The notes under the pieces were generated by a model. The model worked only from the letters and a program-made list of their open reading frames with translations. It had not been told where the DNA came from and did no database searches. DNA of 64,000 bases. Origin: Lithodes maja. Lineage: Eukaryota > Arthropoda > Malacostraca > Decapoda > Lithodidae. The stretch covers positions 1 through 64,000 of the forward strand of contig JBAKBP010010437.1 of NCBI GenBank assembly GCA_037953745.1. The letters are read 5' to 3'. Each line of letters starts with the position of its first letter. Within the stretch, counting starts at the first letter, position 1. Of this stretch, positions 1 through 11,661 are shown one piece after another. The translations under genes were made by a program, and so were the position numbers.

Positions 1-280
1 GGGAGGAGAGAAGAACAAGTGAAGGAGAAGGAGGAAGAACAAGTGAAGGGGAAGGAGGAAGAACAAGTGAAGGGGGAGGAGGAAGAACGAGATAAATGGA
101 AGGAAGAAGACTGAGATAAGAGGAAGGAAGATGAAGAGAAGGGAACAGGAAGAACAGGGGAAGGGCAAGGAGTAACAGCAAGAGAAGGATAGAAGGAAGT
201 GGCAGAGGCAAGAATTGTAAGAAGAAAGAACAAGAGGAAGAGAGAAATGGAGAAAAGATCGACTTATCAGAACCATCGAC
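1..280. repeat. Purine-rich low-complexity tract with a 24-bp minisatellite
   Basis: The tract is almost entirely A and G on the plus strand. Three head-to-tail copies of a 24-bp unit (GAACAAGTGAAGG followed by GA-rich sequence) lie at 13-36, 37-60 and 61-84 with one or two differences between copies. The unit length is a multiple of three, but no start codon or long frame supports translation. Confidence 0.8.
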
Positions 281-679
281 CCTTATTAGCCTACGGTACG
301 TGAAAGTCTGTGTTGACTAATTAAGGGAGATTTTTGATCAAGTTAAGTAATCGAGAGAGAGAGAGAGAGCACGGGCTTTGATTTATCCACGTCTGTATAC
401 AAATATTATAGCTATCCTGTGCTTAAGCGACAGTTTAGGCTACATTATATACGGTACCGTAACTTACAGTACCGGTGGCTGAAGGTTTTTAAGAACTATC
501 TGTACCGATACCAATAACTACTTTCCTGCACCTAGATCTGTTTAAGCTTAAGCGAGGATTCAACTAAAACAGGCTTATACAACCACTCATACATTTATGG
601 ACCGCTTCTAATTTTGAATATGAGTAGGCTATGTATATAAAATGACATTCATAAATATATGTAGGCCTATTTAAATTTA
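281..679. other. No gene seen; AT-rich DNA with TACCG words
   Basis: No reading frame or known repeat recognised. There is a short (GA)n run near 353-369 and several TACGGTA/TACCGTA/TACCGG words (near 292, 451, 470). Confidence 0.6.
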
Positions 680-1090
680 TTGGATAATGAACGTGTAAAG
701 TCGATTTATCATGAGTATAGTAGGCTTAATTACTTAAGGAGTGCGTGCGGAATTACATGGAGGGATAGACAGACTAATGAGGAAGTAAGAAGGAGGTGTG
801 GTGTGGAGGTAGATGTGCTGGAAAGTGTGAAAAGGAACAACTTGAGATGGTTCGGCCATATGGAACGTATGGAAAGCGAGAGAATGACTAAGAGGGTGTA
901 CGAGAGCGAGGTGGAGGGACAGAGGGGGAGAGGTAGACCGAATAATATGAGGTGGAAGGATGGAGTGAGGAACTACATGAATGAAGGCGGTGCTGGTTGG
1001 GGGGAGGGGCGTCGACTGACTGGGGACAGAGGTGCATGGGGGCGGTTCGTTCGTGGCCACCCCTTCGGGGATCACGGCGTCAGGCAATAG
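680..1090 (+). pseudogene. LINE reverse transcriptase C-terminal fragment
   Basis: The 136-residue frame carries the C-terminal signature of many arthropod non-LTR retrotransposon polymerases: a segment reading RRCGVEVDVLESVKRNNLRW followed by FGHMERM, a basic GRGRP stretch and MRWKDGV. No RT catalytic domain, endonuclease or 5' part is present, so this is a 5'-truncated relic that retains only the end of ORF2. It ends at a short ATAG tail (CAATAGATAGATAG). The minus-strand fragment at 12514-12830 is homologous and ends with the same CAATAGATAG, so both look like the 3' end of one LINE family. The exact clade cannot be assigned from this piece. The methionine at 680 is simply the first in-frame ATG, not a real gene start. 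Confidence 0.75.
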
Positions 1091-3425
1091 ATAGATAGTA
1101 GGCTAGCTGTATAGACTAGTTGGACAGATAAATATCACAGCGCCAGTTACAGGTAGGGTAGACTATCCAATTGTACACGATATCGATACTCACACACACA
1201 AATAGTAGTTCCGTGAATATATTTCGTGTCAATATGTAGTCACTCATAATAATTCGTGGACCTCACCTGTCTCTAATTATGGAAGTATATCTCTGAAAAC
1301 GAATTTATGAATATAATTTTCTATACATCAACTACAAACCATTATATACGGTACCTGTGCTATTTATTGCAAAGCAAGTTCCATCCAAAAAATCATTGCA
1401 TAAAGAAAACAAAGTGGGTCCACGAATTGTTATAACTGACTGACGGTGTACCGGTACCTTAAGTTTAGCACAGTTTGATTGTATGTATATGCTCAGACAC
1501 ATACCTCATAGCTGGGGGTTGCCGACTTGAGAGACAGCTCGAACAGAAGCAACGAAATATAGTAATTAGGTTTTATAGGCTACAAATGCACACACATCTA
1601 GGTCGCCCAGGAGAAGACCCAGACACTAAGGCCCATTTCGGGTCCCCAGCAAAAGACTCCCAGGTCCCAAACCTTCCGGAGAGGTTCCGGTCTCAGCAGG
1701 TAGACACGCACTTCCAGACATGGCCCTTCATATTTACAGTACACTGGCTCCCCGGGCTGGGCACCTGACTGACTTATTTAGTCCACCTGGCGCCCGACCT
1801 CCACTTCCTAAGACCGCGTTGTCATTCATATATTCACAAATCTCTATTCATTCCTATTCATCATCTCTTCTCTTGCCCCTTCTTTTGTCGATTTCGCATA
1901 CTAATGGGACCATCGCTTGCGAATTGGCTAGTCTATTCTACTGTAGCCCAATATCCATATATCGTTTGATCTTACTGTAGGTTACCGTACCTTATAATAA
2001 CTCACGACACCCCTGGCACTTACGGTACCGGTAGCTTTGATAGGCTCCAGTATGTATTTTATGTTTAAGTTAATTCGTGTAACGGTAACCTATCTTTATA
2101 GGTACGGTACCGGTATATATATATATTGCTGGTGGCCTAAGTGAACAGAAAGCTGAAGGTACTGGTAACCTAGCCTACAGCACATTAGAGGGTAGCGTAC
2201 CGTAGGCTGCTGGATTTGTGCTTCTCCCCTCTTCTCATATATTTTATCTTCTGTACTGTACTGTCCACTTATTTACCTAGCTTCTCTCCTCTTTTTATTT
2301 GATATATTCTCTCCTCTTTTCTTTTCCCCCTCTGTAGTTGTGTTTTATTGATTTTATTATAGGCTATCAGTTTCTGTACCGTATGGGTATCTATTTTGCT
2401 GGTAGGTGAATAGGAGTGGAGAGGCTTTTGAAGGGGACCACCCAGCCTTTCCCTTTGCTGACAAGGGAATCAAACACTGCATGTGTACAGCGCGGCGCAC
2501 GCATGCAGTTACACACACGCCTAGAAATGCACACCTCTTTAGCAACAACATCCCCAGAGTGTTGGGGTTTGTACCGTAAAACAAAAGTTAATCAAAGTAT
2601 ATAAAGCACACGGACACACAAAGACACTCACGCTCTCTGATGATGATGGCGTGTGTTTACTTGTTTGATACCGTCCCCTATATGAAACGGTTATAATTAT
2701 GCTTGTCAGTTGTAACAGTTTGTCAATATAGAAGTACCGTACTAGGCAGCATAATCTCAGGTACCGTACCGTAACCCAGCCTCTCAGAGAAAATATATGT
2801 TAGCGATGTGTATTTACTGTATATTTTTATTTTTAGCTAGGCCTAGATGTTGAGTAGCTAATATAAATGACTAAACTTGCGTACCGGTATTGGCAGGCTG
2901 GCAAAGATTGTTAAATGTGGTTTTAATATGCATTGCTAGTCTGCTAGAGGCTGATTTTGGTACCGATAGGCCTACTTAAAAAAACATTTCAATAAGTTGA
3001 CATCGTTATTTTTGCTACATACCGTACCTCACGAAGTATATACGGCAGTCAACTTAAAAAGGACCTGTCATATTTAGAGGGTTAATTTAGATACCGTAGG
3101 ATAGTCTTTAAACTTCTGATTCCTAGAGGTCTTTCCAAAGTGAGGAAATTATCTAGAAGTAGCATGAATATAGTTGTGTGATTGAAGAGGTTAATAGAGT
3201 TCGTGGAACGTGGAAAAACATGCTCAGTTTGGAGTGAGAGCGGAAATGATGATGGGGACACCCGTGACACAATTACTGTATGCTGGTGATGTCATGTGGT
3301 GTGGTATTAAGTCTATATATTACTATGGGCACGTTTGATGTACCTTTCTGTACAATGAGGATTTGTTTTTTTAATTATTTGATCAAACACTAGACTATTT
3401 TAGTTAGCTTCAGAACAGGACCTTT
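1091..3425. other. No gene seen; old unique DNA rich in TACCGTA/TACCGGTA words
   Basis: Short frames here (for example 1475-1768 and 1720-1980) show no domain and no codon pattern that I trust. TA-CCG-TA, TA-CGG-TA and TA-CCGG-TA words are dense (near 1347, 1448, 1983, 2018-2030, 2100-2112, 2195, 2378, 2570, 2735, 2760, 2883, 3020, 3092). Confidence 0.6.
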
Positions 3426-3661
3426 AAAAATCGATGGGATACAAAGGAGTACAAAGGAAATCAAGCAACAACAGGTCTAGTGACCCTTCTAGGCTGCTTG
3501 TCCTCCAAAACACTGAGGATCAAGTGTCCAAACAGTGGTTTAGAGTGGGTAAGGGAACATTGGAAAGGGAACTACTGCCCTGGAACTAATGTCCGTGGCA
3601 GGACTAGGAAGTTAGTAGGGGACATATGGGTTAGTAACTGAGGGGAGGATAAAATAAAGTT

Positions 3662-4211
3662 ATTCATTTACAAACGCAGTCAGTCGCGGGTTTGATGCGA
3701 GATATTTGTCTAGGCGGAATTTAAATGAATCAACGGTGTTGCAGTCTATAACGTCTCGGGGAAGCCCATTCCACAAGTTGACAACTCGATTGAAGAAGAA
3801 ATTCTTAGATTCGTGTGAGTTAAAAGATTTACCAATAATTTTGCAACCGTTTCCCGCGTGTAATTAGATTGGTCGATAGTGAAGTACTTACTACAGTTCA
3901 TATTGTCGATGCCTTTGATGATTTTGAACACTTGAATTAAGTCACCTCTTAATCTGCGCTGGGTTAAAGGAAATAGATTTAATTCTCTAAGACGCTCTTC
4001 GTATGGTTTGTTCTTTAGGCTAGGTATCATTTTGGTAACTCTACGTTGAACTCGTTCTAGCTTGTTTATGTCTTTTTGGTAATAAGGGCACCAGCATTGA
4101 ACGCAGTATTGTAGAAGAGGGCGGACTAAGGAATTGTAAAGGGTTAGGATAACTTCTTTGGATTTATGCTCAAATGACCTGCCAAAAAAGCCAATTATTT
4201 TGTTTGCCTTC
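3662..4211 (-). pseudogene. CR1-like LINE ORF2, C-terminal domain
   Basis: After the TTAA insertion the polymerase continues with an IIGFFGRSF region, LERVQRRVTKMIPSLKNKPY, EERLRELNLFPLTQRRLRGD, and ends in NTVDSFKFRLDKYLASNPR before a stop near 3662. These are the usual thumb and tail motifs of CR1-type RTs. A frameshift in the middle (around 3790-3850) breaks the tail into two frames. A 3' UTR of about 230 bp follows. Confidence 0.75.
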
Positions 4212-4215
4212 TTAA

Positions 4216-4842
4216 CCCGGGAGCTGCGGGAAGACTCTTAAGAGTTCCCCCGGCGGACTGCGGGAAGACTCTCTGGAGTAAGTAAAACTAAAAATCAACT
4301 TTTTACATCGAAAAAAAAATATTTTTTTTATTTTTATTTTTTTATTTTTTTATTTTTGTTTGGCCCCTGGGCCATGCAAAATCTCAGTCCTCTACCTCCC
4401 CTCCTTCCCCACTTTCCTCCTATTCCTCAGTTATCACCTATTTTCCCTATTATTCCCTTATTCTGAGGTATATTTTCGTGCTAACATTAGCGAGTTGCAA
4501 GCAGGGTGTTGTCATCACTGATGGCCATCGAGTGCAAGAGAGAGAGAGAGAGTATCGATCGACTGTGTCGCAGTGGCCTTGGGGAAAATTGGCGGAAGCT
4601 AGCTTGCCTCACCCATACATTATACAACTCGCGGCTATATCTCCGATTTTGACCATCCAAACGCTGTTTTCACTCGTTTTATTGTTGTTTCAGGTTAATA
4701 CCTTTATAATCAACCCATAATAGGCGCATATATGGATAATTATTAATGCTATTAATGGTACAATGAATATTTTAGTGACGAAAAACCTCAAATACGTCAG
4801 CACAGGGGACGTTTTCATTTACCCCCGTGCGCACTTCAGAGG
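4216..4842. mobile_element. TTAA-flanked non-autonomous element, family A copy 1
   Basis: The 627-bp insertion is bounded by TTAA at 4212-4215 and 4843-4846. Its ends are CCCGGGAGCTGCGGGAAG and, read inward from the other side, CCTCTGAAGTGCGCACGG. These match at roughly half their positions, including GA..TGCG, so they look like degenerate terminal inverted repeats. It has no coding capacity. Inside are an A/T homopolymer stretch and a short (GA)n. Near-identical copies lie at 39485-40115 (inverted) and 59323-59935. TTAA targets and CC-starting ends fit mobilisation by a piggyBac-type transposase, such as the relic at 42082-44529, but that link is inferred. Confidence 0.85.
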
Positions 4843-4846
4843 TTAA

Positions 4847-5590
4847 CAACTTCTGAACATTGTTGACTCGGTTTTAGGTTACTCGATATTGTTACTCCCA
4901 GATCGGTTTCTCTGTTTACATTCTTAAGCTGAGTGCCATTCATCGAATAGTTTGCTTTCTCATTTAGGTATCCGATATGTAGTACTTTACATTTATCCGC
5001 ATTGAAACTCATTTGCCAAATTTGGGCCCAATGTGACAATTTATCTAGATTGTGTTGCATATCGTCAACTTGATCTTTTGAGAGTACGCTATTTGCAATT
5101 TTTGTATCGTCAGCAAATTTTGAGATTGTACAGGTGAGACCCTCATCTATGTCATTGATGTAAATTAGAAAGAGAATTGGTCCTAGTACCGATCCCTGGG
5201 GTACCCCGCTACTTACATTGGTCCATTTAGATGCCTTACCGTTTATGACTACTCTTTGCTTTCTGTCGCTGAGCCAATTTTCTATCCATTTCAACACACC
5301 GTCTTGTATTCCATGCGCTTTTAGTTTTATCAGTAAACGTTTGTGGGGAACTTTGTCAAAGGCCTTTTGAAAATCAAGGTATATAATATCTACAGCTTTA
5401 CTCTCATCGTAGTGGTTGAGGATATCGTGGAAGAAGTCTAAGAGGTTTGTTAAACAGGAACGCTTTTTACGAAAGCCGTGTTGAGTATCTTTAAGTATGT
5501 TATTTTCCTCTAAGTGATTTACGAGTCTGTCTCTTATTACCGTTTCTAGCATTTTACATACAACTGAGGTTAAGCTAATTGGACGATAGT
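4847..5590 (-). pseudogene. CR1-like LINE ORF2, reverse transcriptase palm
   Basis: This segment continues the RT domain from 8460 after the nested LINE. It shows NYRPISLTS, QHGFRKKRSC, YLDFQKAFDKVPH (first catalytic aspartate), SGVPQGSVLGPILFLIYIND and the FADD catalytic box, then NADKCKVLHIG and DLGVTISSNLKPSQQC. The frame stops at 4836 only because the TTAA element starts there. The function was target-primed reverse transcription of the element RNA. The copy is dead through interruption rather than loss of visible catalytic residues in this part. Confidence 0.85.
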
Positions 5591-5633
5591 TACTGGATAC
5601 CTTTGGATACCTTTGGATGTGTTCGCCGCTCCT

Positions 5634-6680
5634 CTAGCGGCACCAAGGAGCGCGACGCCCCTCGTTATGGGTGGTGATTTGGTGCAGTAGACTGTTTGAA
5701 GCGACAGCTCGCTCCCTTGCGAGGATGGGCTCGTCTGGCACTTTTTGCAGTTCGACATCTAGGGCTCTCTTGAAGTTGTCTAACGAGATGTCCCTCATGT
5801 CTCTTACTCGCCGTGGGAGTTTGTTGAAGAGACGTGGGCCTCTGTGTGATAACCAGCCCTCTCGCAGAGAGCCCATAGCACCCCTGTTATTCATCCGGGG
5901 GATTTCGCATTCCCAGCCTCTCCTATCACTGAATTTCATGACTATCGGAGTATGTAGGTTTGGTACTAAACCCTCTGCGATTTTCCATGTGTATATTATT
6001 AGGTAACCTTCTCTTCTACGTTCCAGTGAGTACAGATTCAGTGCTCTTAAACGCTCCCAATAGTGTAGATGTTTTATCGAACTTATATGCGAAGTGAAAT
6101 TTCTTTGTACACTCTCTACGTCATTTATTTCACCTGCTTTGTATGGGGATGTTAATACACTACAGTATTCAAGCCGAGGTAGCACTAGATATTTGAAGAG
6201 CGTTATCATAGGCAATTCACCGCGTGTTTTAAAAGTACGCAGAATCCAACCCGTTAGACGTTTTGCAGCCGCCACTTTGACCTGGTTATGTACTTTGAAA
6301 CCCATATTTTCAGACATTAATACCCCAAGGTCTTTCACACTGTCTTTCCGTTCTATTATGTGGTTAGATTCTGTTAAGTAATTTGTAATTTCTTTAACAC
6401 CATTATTATCTCCGTACCGTATTAATTGGAATTTGTCCTCATTGAATTGCATGTTGTTTTCCCTGGTCCACTGGAACACTACATTCATGTCTTCCTGCAG
6501 TCGGCCCGTGTCCTCTTGTGTGTTTACTATCTTACTTAATTTTGTGTCATCAGCAAAAGACGACACCGTACTGTGTCTGGTGTTGGTATCTATGTCGCAA
6601 ATTAGTATGAGGAACAGAAGGGGCGCTAGCACTGTTCCTTGGGGCACTGAGCTTTTGACATCCGAAGGCTCAGAAGTGAC
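5634..6680 (-). pseudogene. Nested LINE ORF2, RT catalytic box and C-terminus
   Basis: The third frame (337 residues, first ATG at 6647) starts at the PQGTVLAPLLFLILICDID motif and carries SSFADDTKLS (catalytic FADD), FNEDKFQLIRYG and KDLGVLMSENMGFKVHNQVK. The tail has LPRLEYCSVLTSPYKAGEIN, VESVQRNFTSHISS and RGPRLFNKLPRRVRDM. It stops at 5634, about 37 bp before the 3' end of the element. A short, more diverged piece of the same tail occurs at 25552-25710. Confidence 0.85.
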
Positions 6681-6722
6681 TTGGTTTACTGCTACCGATT
6701 GTTTTCGGTTTACGAGGAAATT

Positions 6723-7040
6723 TTATATCCACCGTCCGATTTTCCCAGTTATACCTTTTGCTTTCAGTTTGTGGGCTATTATACCATGGTCACATTTATC
6801 AAATGCCTTAGCAAAATCGGTGTAAATGACATCCACGTTTTTCTTTTCTTCTAGCGCTTTAAGAATTTTGTCATAGTGTTCCAAAAGTTGTGAGAGACAT
6901 GATCTTCCCGCTCTAAACCCATGTTGACAGGTGTTGTGTAGTTCATTTGCCTCCATAAATGTCGAAATTTTGCTTTGCAGGACTCGCTCGAAAACTTTAA
7001 TGATGTGAGAGGTTAGAGCTACCGGGGCGGTAGTTTTTTG
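6723..7040 (-). pseudogene. Nested LINE ORF2, RT fingers and palm
   Basis: After a frameshift near 7030 the RT continues with VALTSHIIKVFERVLQSKI, CQHGFRAGRSCLSQLLEHYD and VIYTDFAKAFDKCDHGII, which holds the first catalytic aspartate. It ends at a stop just after GKIGRWI at 6723. Confidence 0.8.
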
Positions 7041-8447
7041 GTAGTGCTTTACTCCCTCCTTTATGCAGTGGGGCAATTATTGCATTTTTCAAGCTATCTG
7101 GTATGTCACCAGTGTCTAGACTCCTTCTCCACATTATAGCCAGGGGTTTTGAGAGGTTTTCCTTACATTTTTTCATTAGGATCGAATTCCATGAGTCCGG
7201 GCCTGGTGCCGAGTGGGATGGCATGTTGGAAATGGCCTCTTCTATGTCTTTTGGACCGAAATCAATATCCAGCATCTGAGGGGTTTCCGTGGGGGAGGTT
7301 TCCATGAAAAATATATTTTGGTCTCTGATGACTTTTGTTTCATCAGGCTCACTGAATGCCATTTCATACTGCCTGCTTAAGAGTTCGCTCATTTCCTTTT
7401 TGTCCCCTGTGAAAGAGCCGTCCCCTTTGCTCAGTGGGCCGATGTTTGATGTTGTTTTAGCCTTTTGTTTGGCGTATGAAAAGAAGTATTTGGAATTTTC
7501 CTTTATACCTGCAATAGCTTTCCTCTCCTCTTCCATATGTTGTAGTTCATATGATATTCTTAGCCTTTGTTCAATTTCCACAATTTCTCTATCTATTTCG
7601 ACCTTTTGCCTATCCTGTAGATTTTGATGTGTGCGTCTTTGTGTGAGTAATTTTCTTCTTCTGTACAGCCTCCTCCTTTCCCGATCTTGTTTGCTTCTTC
7701 GTTTTGTTTGTCTTGCAGGTATATGGTGGCTACAGATTTGGGTCATGGTTTCTGTTATTAAGACTAGACATTCTGCTGGTGTCAGGTTATCCATTAAATC
7801 TTCCCAGTCTATTTCCTCCATTTCTTGATTTACCTCTTCCCACCTAATGTTTTTGTTATTGAAGTTAAATTTACTGAAGGGGCCGGTTTTTTTTCTCGAT
7901 TCTGAGGTTGTCTGTACACTTTCTAAGGTTGTTTTGATCTCAATTAATTTATGATCTGAGTATGTTGTGTCCGATATGTTAATGCTGTGTACTAGAGAGT
8001 CGTTGTTAGTGAAGACCAGGTCTAAGATATTGTTTTCCCGTGTGGGTTCAGCAATATGTTGGGTAAGACTAAACAAATCACAAAGTTCAAAAAGCTCTCT
8101 CGTATTAGTATTTGCTTCTCCGGTGTTATTTGCCACTAACTGGTTTTCTAGTTGTCTCCATTTAATGTTTGGTAGGTTAAAGTCTCCTAGCCATATAATA
8201 TTTGGTGTTGGGTTCCCCAGGGTTTCCACTTCTGATTTTATTTTGTTGAGCTGGGTTTTGAATTCTTCTCGGGATGAGTCTGGAGGCCTGTATGTAACAA
8301 TAACTGCTAAATTTAGGGATTCTATTTTAACTCCCAAGTATTTCCACCACTTCATTACTGTTATTTAGGAATTCAGTACATATCAGTGAGTCATGTATGT
8401 ACAAGGCTACACCTCCATGTGATCTATGCGTTCTGTCCGCCCTATGT
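6997..8447 (-). pseudogene. Nested LINE ORF2, endonuclease and RT start
   Basis: The main frame (452 residues from 8355; the coding sense extends upstream in another frame to 8447) holds an APE-type endonuclease: VTYRPPDSSREEF, IIWLGDFNLPNIKW (catalytic D and N) and DTTYSDHKLIE (SDH box). An arginine-rich linker follows (TKRRSKQDRERRRLYRRRK), then the RT start with SAPGPDSWNSILMKKCKENL and PLHKGGSKALPKNYRP. The frame changes near 8340 (after NNSNEVVEILG) and again near 7030, after NYRP, so at least two frameshifts separate it from its neighbours. Confidence 0.85.
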
Positions 8448-9439
8448 AGGTTGTACTGGGTAGGGATTTGCTGCCTTTTTTGAATATCGGTGTTACGTTG
8501 GCTATCTTCCACTGATCAGGCATAGTTCCAGACTGCAAGGATTTATTGAATAGTAATGTCAGTGGTTTGGAGAGCTCATCCTTAGCTTCCTTTAGAACTC
8601 TAGGCGAGATTGTATCAGGTCCAGGCGTTTTATTTACCTTGAGTTTATCTAAACAATTCAATACTTCTCTCTCTGTAACGGTGATATTGCTTAGAACATC
8701 TGAATTATCAATCTGAATCGGCGATGGTGTAGGGATATCACCGAGGTCTTCTGTTGTAAAAACTGATGCAAAGAAGGTATTTAGGGCATTACTCATTTGT
8801 ACTTCGTCTTTGGTGTATTCTCCATTTTCATCGACTAACGGTCCAACAGTTGAAGTAACTACTTTTTTCTTTCTGATATAACTATAGAATTCTTTCGGGT
8901 TTGTTTTACTTTGATTCGCAATATGTAACTCTAGTGTCTTTTTACTTTGCTTAATTAACTTTTTGGATTTGCGTCGTAGCTCTACAAATTTCAGCCGTTC
9001 TTCGTCATTTTGTGAGGATTTTAATTTATCATTAACAAATTTTTTAGCAAGCAGGCAGTTTGAAATATCTTTATTCCACCATTTGGGCTTATTATTATGG
9101 CCTGGACGCCGTATTTTCGATGGTATGCAGTCTTGCACTGCTTTTAGGTAAGTGGTTTCGAATAACTTCCAAGATGTATTTATGTCGTTATTGTTAATTA
9201 AAAAGCTCCAGTCAGTTTCTTTAAACATAGCTCTAAGTTTATGAAAGTTTGCTTTCTTGAAATTAGGGACTTTTTCGATGCTACTATTTGGTTCGTTACT
9301 AGTAAAGTTTAAAGTGAAAGTTATCGTACGATGGTCGCTGTTACTGAATTCATCACCAACATTCAAATTCTCTATTAATTCTTCTTTTGTTGCAAGTACA
9401 ATGTCAAGAACGTTATTACCACGGGTCGGTGTTCGAACA
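8447..9439 (-). pseudogene. CR1-like LINE ORF2, endonuclease tail to RT start
   Basis: The frame (first ATG at 9366) contains the endonuclease SDHR box (FSNSDHRTITF), a long basic linker (KPKWWNKDISNCLLAKKF) and the start of the RT domain (KTPGPDTISPRVLK, then the PDQWKIANVTPIFKKGSKS motif). It runs directly into the inserted LINE at 8453, where the last residues become unrelated. Compared with 63475-64000 only scattered substitutions are visible (for example FVNDKL versus FANDRL), so the two copies are recent relatives. Confidence 0.85.
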
Positions 9440-11608
9440 GAAACACTATATAAATATAATAAAGTACCGTACCGGTATCCATTAGCTTAACCTTTCGACT
9501 CCCACTAAACTAGGCCTCGGGTTAGGTATGAAATTGGTAAATAGCTCTTGAAGCTGGTAAAATAAGAAAGTAGTGGTGAATGAGAATGATATAATTGGTG
9601 ACAATAATTCACTTTGTGCGTATATTTGTTACGCCTATTAATTGTATATGTTTATACCGATATCGCATACCAATCGCATCACTGCGTGCGAATTGGTTTG
9701 TCTACCGTATTGGGCTAAAATTGCAATAGTGCGGTACGATACTGCCACCACTGTAGACCATACGAGGGTAGTTTGAAATGCATGAACAAATTCTCACTTT
9801 ATTTATCTAACAACATCGACGAAAAATAGTGGAACCTCTGCCTCTATCCTTTCTTCCCTTTACCCCTATACCCCCCCCCCCCCCCATGACAGCCAGACAG
9901 ACGGACAACCAGACAAACCAATCGAGTCCCTCCCTGCAGCAACATCTCCCCGAGCAATAACTCTGTGTGGAGGGAAAAACTGATAGATCGCTGGATTAAC
10001 AGATAGACTGAAAGAGATCGAGGGTTTATTGTTGGACCTTTCATGTGGGTACCGTACCCTATACTTTTATATATTAAGTTTAAGGGTATGCAGTAACTAA
10101 AGTTTATAATTATGTTGTGTTTATCTCAGCGGACGGTAAATAGCCATGTCTTCCTCATCATAACTAGGCTAATACGATGATTTTATTGCGAAATATGTTA
10201 TGAGAACTTGGCCCACTGAACCCCAGCGACGTGCCGTCGGCAATGTATGTAAACGCTAATCCCGAGCGACGACAACGTGTCGTCACTGGTACTCCGGTCC
10301 CAATTACTCCGGTCCTATGGCACCTAGAGGGCTCAGATTTGTATGGGAACTGTGTAAGTATCCCACGCAACCTTGGCGATAGTTGAAAACTCTCAAAGTC
10401 CAACCGCGTGCGCGTGAGCGCGCAAAAACCTGTTTGTTGGAGTGTTTTTGCCTTCAATTTTTACTCTTCTAAAATCCGTTTTCGGGGGCTCCGTAGGACT
10501 AATATTTGACATTTTTGATCGTTTTTTGTGGTTTTTCCTTCATTCCTAACCCATTCGCTATTGTTTCTGGAAAAGAAAAAAAAAATCCTGCCGGTAGGTG
10601 GTGGTACATTTATTTATAACTAGCTGGGGCTCAGTGGGTATGATGCAGGGACATACCGGTACTAGTTTACCATTTTCCCATTAAGTATAGATAAATCATG
10701 CCACAAACTATGCCAAGGGGCTGGGCTAGGCTCTATAGGACACTTTATAATGTTAGGGTATATACCGGACCACCGGTATATGGTGCCGTATACTGTACCG
10801 TAGGCCATATTGAATAAATATGACCTCTTACTAATAAGAGAGAGAGAGAGAGAGGAGGCTACCAAAAAATAAAGATACATTAGAGGAAACCAAAATATGA
10901 TTATCAAGTACGGCAAGTAACAAGGTACGGTACCGGTATTAGAGAGAGAGAGAATACTTCACAGTAATGACTCCTGTACCAATAACTGTGTGGGAGAACT
11001 AATTACAGAGCTCGTTATAGCTTTTCTTGACATAGAGAGAGAAGCGGGTGGAGAAGTGTACGGTTACGGTACTACTGATAGCCTATAATAAAGTCCACTG
11101 TGCCGTACTGAACTAGTTTATTAGGTTAGGCTATGTGGTAAACGGTGGGAATAGCTCTCTCTCTCTCTCATACGTACGTAATAAAAACAATCCTACGTTG
11201 CCCTATTATGTGCCTTTTAATTGTTGATAAATGCATAATAAACTTGGTATGTGTAATCATTTTTCACATAGAACGGTACCATTCCAAAATACCCATAGCT
11301 TACTCCGACTGTTCCTTTTACTTATGTATTTCCTAGATCTCAAGTGACGGCGTCTTTTCCGTGGATTGACCTCCCAATCTACCAAGATTGGAAGCCAAAG
11401 CGTCACATTTTTCCTTTGCCCCTCAACTTTCTCTTCATAATTGCTGAGGGGCACAGGGCCCTGGGTGGGGCTTTGGTTTCCCGGGCGTTTCCGCACCCTC
11501 CTCGGCTCCCCGCCATGGAGTGGCTTCGGTCACCCAGGCTTTATTGTGGTAGGCAGGGAGGGTTCTGTGGGGGTGCTCGGTTATGGCCTTGGCCTTGCTC
11601 GGGGCCTT
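9440..11608. other. No gene seen; unique DNA with TACCG words
   Basis: It holds a poly(C) run near 9871-9886, a GC-richer segment at about 10200-10460 (CGCGTGCGCGTGAGCGCGC near 10405) without a convincing frame, (GA)n runs near 10840 and 10945, and (TC)n near 11155. TACCGTACCGGTA-type words occur near 9466, 10046, 10653, 10768, 10795, 10925, 11065. Nothing here supports a gene. Confidence 0.55.
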
Positions 11609-11661
11609 GGGGCTGTTCGGCCAGGCAGCTTGGGGAACAACAACAACAACAACAACAACAA
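11609..11661 (+). repeat. Repeat tail ending in (AAC)n
   Basis: The sequence GGGGCTGTTCGGCCAGGCAG runs into CTTGGGGAAC and then about eight AAC units. The same block, with a few changes and a shorter AAC tail, occurs inverted at about 42210-42246, where it ends the piggyBac reading frame. A simple AAC tail on a shared 3' block is typical of a SINE or I-type LINE 3' end. The 250 bp upstream (from about 11345) may belong to the same element but cannot be confirmed. Confidence 0.55.

Larger units (their letters stand above)
5597..8453 (-). mobile_element. Second LINE (CR1/L2 group) nested inside the first
   Basis: The 2857-bp insertion is flanked by the direct repeat TACTGG (5591-5596 and 8454-8459). 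Its 3' end, on the minus strand, has a very short UTR and two tandem ATCCAAAGGT units, a CR1/L2-type microsatellite tail. The 5' end begins inside the endonuclease domain (GGVALYIH motif), so it is 5'-truncated. It interrupts the host LINE between FKKGSKS and NYRPISLTS, showing that it is the younger of the two. Confidence 0.85.
3426..9439 (-). mobile_element. CR1-like LINE, 5'-truncated, with two nested insertions
   Basis: On the minus strand, the coding parts read in order as endonuclease tail and linker (9439 to 8460), RT palm (5590 to 4847) and C-terminal domain (4211 to 3662), followed by a 3' UTR ending in CCTTTGTA-type repeats near 3430. The 5' end stops inside the endonuclease domain at about 9439. 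The first 530 bp are almost identical to 63475-64000, which belongs to a longer copy of the same family with ORF1, so the family is CR1-like. Two insertions split it: another LINE at 5597-8453 (target duplication TACTGG) and a TTAA-flanked element at 4216-4842. Across the TTAA site the reading frame is continuous once one TTAA and the element are ignored. Confidence 0.85.

Noticed and set aside
734..1087. 117-codon minus-strand frame
   Set aside because: Antisense shadow of the LINE C-terminal fragment, whose plus-strand reading has clear family motifs.
3053..3090. TTAA...AGAGGGTTAA as a tiny TTAA element
   Set aside because: Only about 30 bp with no terminal inverted repeat; chance spacing of TTAA is likely in AT-rich DNA.
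10164..10457. Possible host exon in a GC-richer segment
   Set aside because: No domain, no convincing splice sites, and the frame includes simple CG-rich palindromes.
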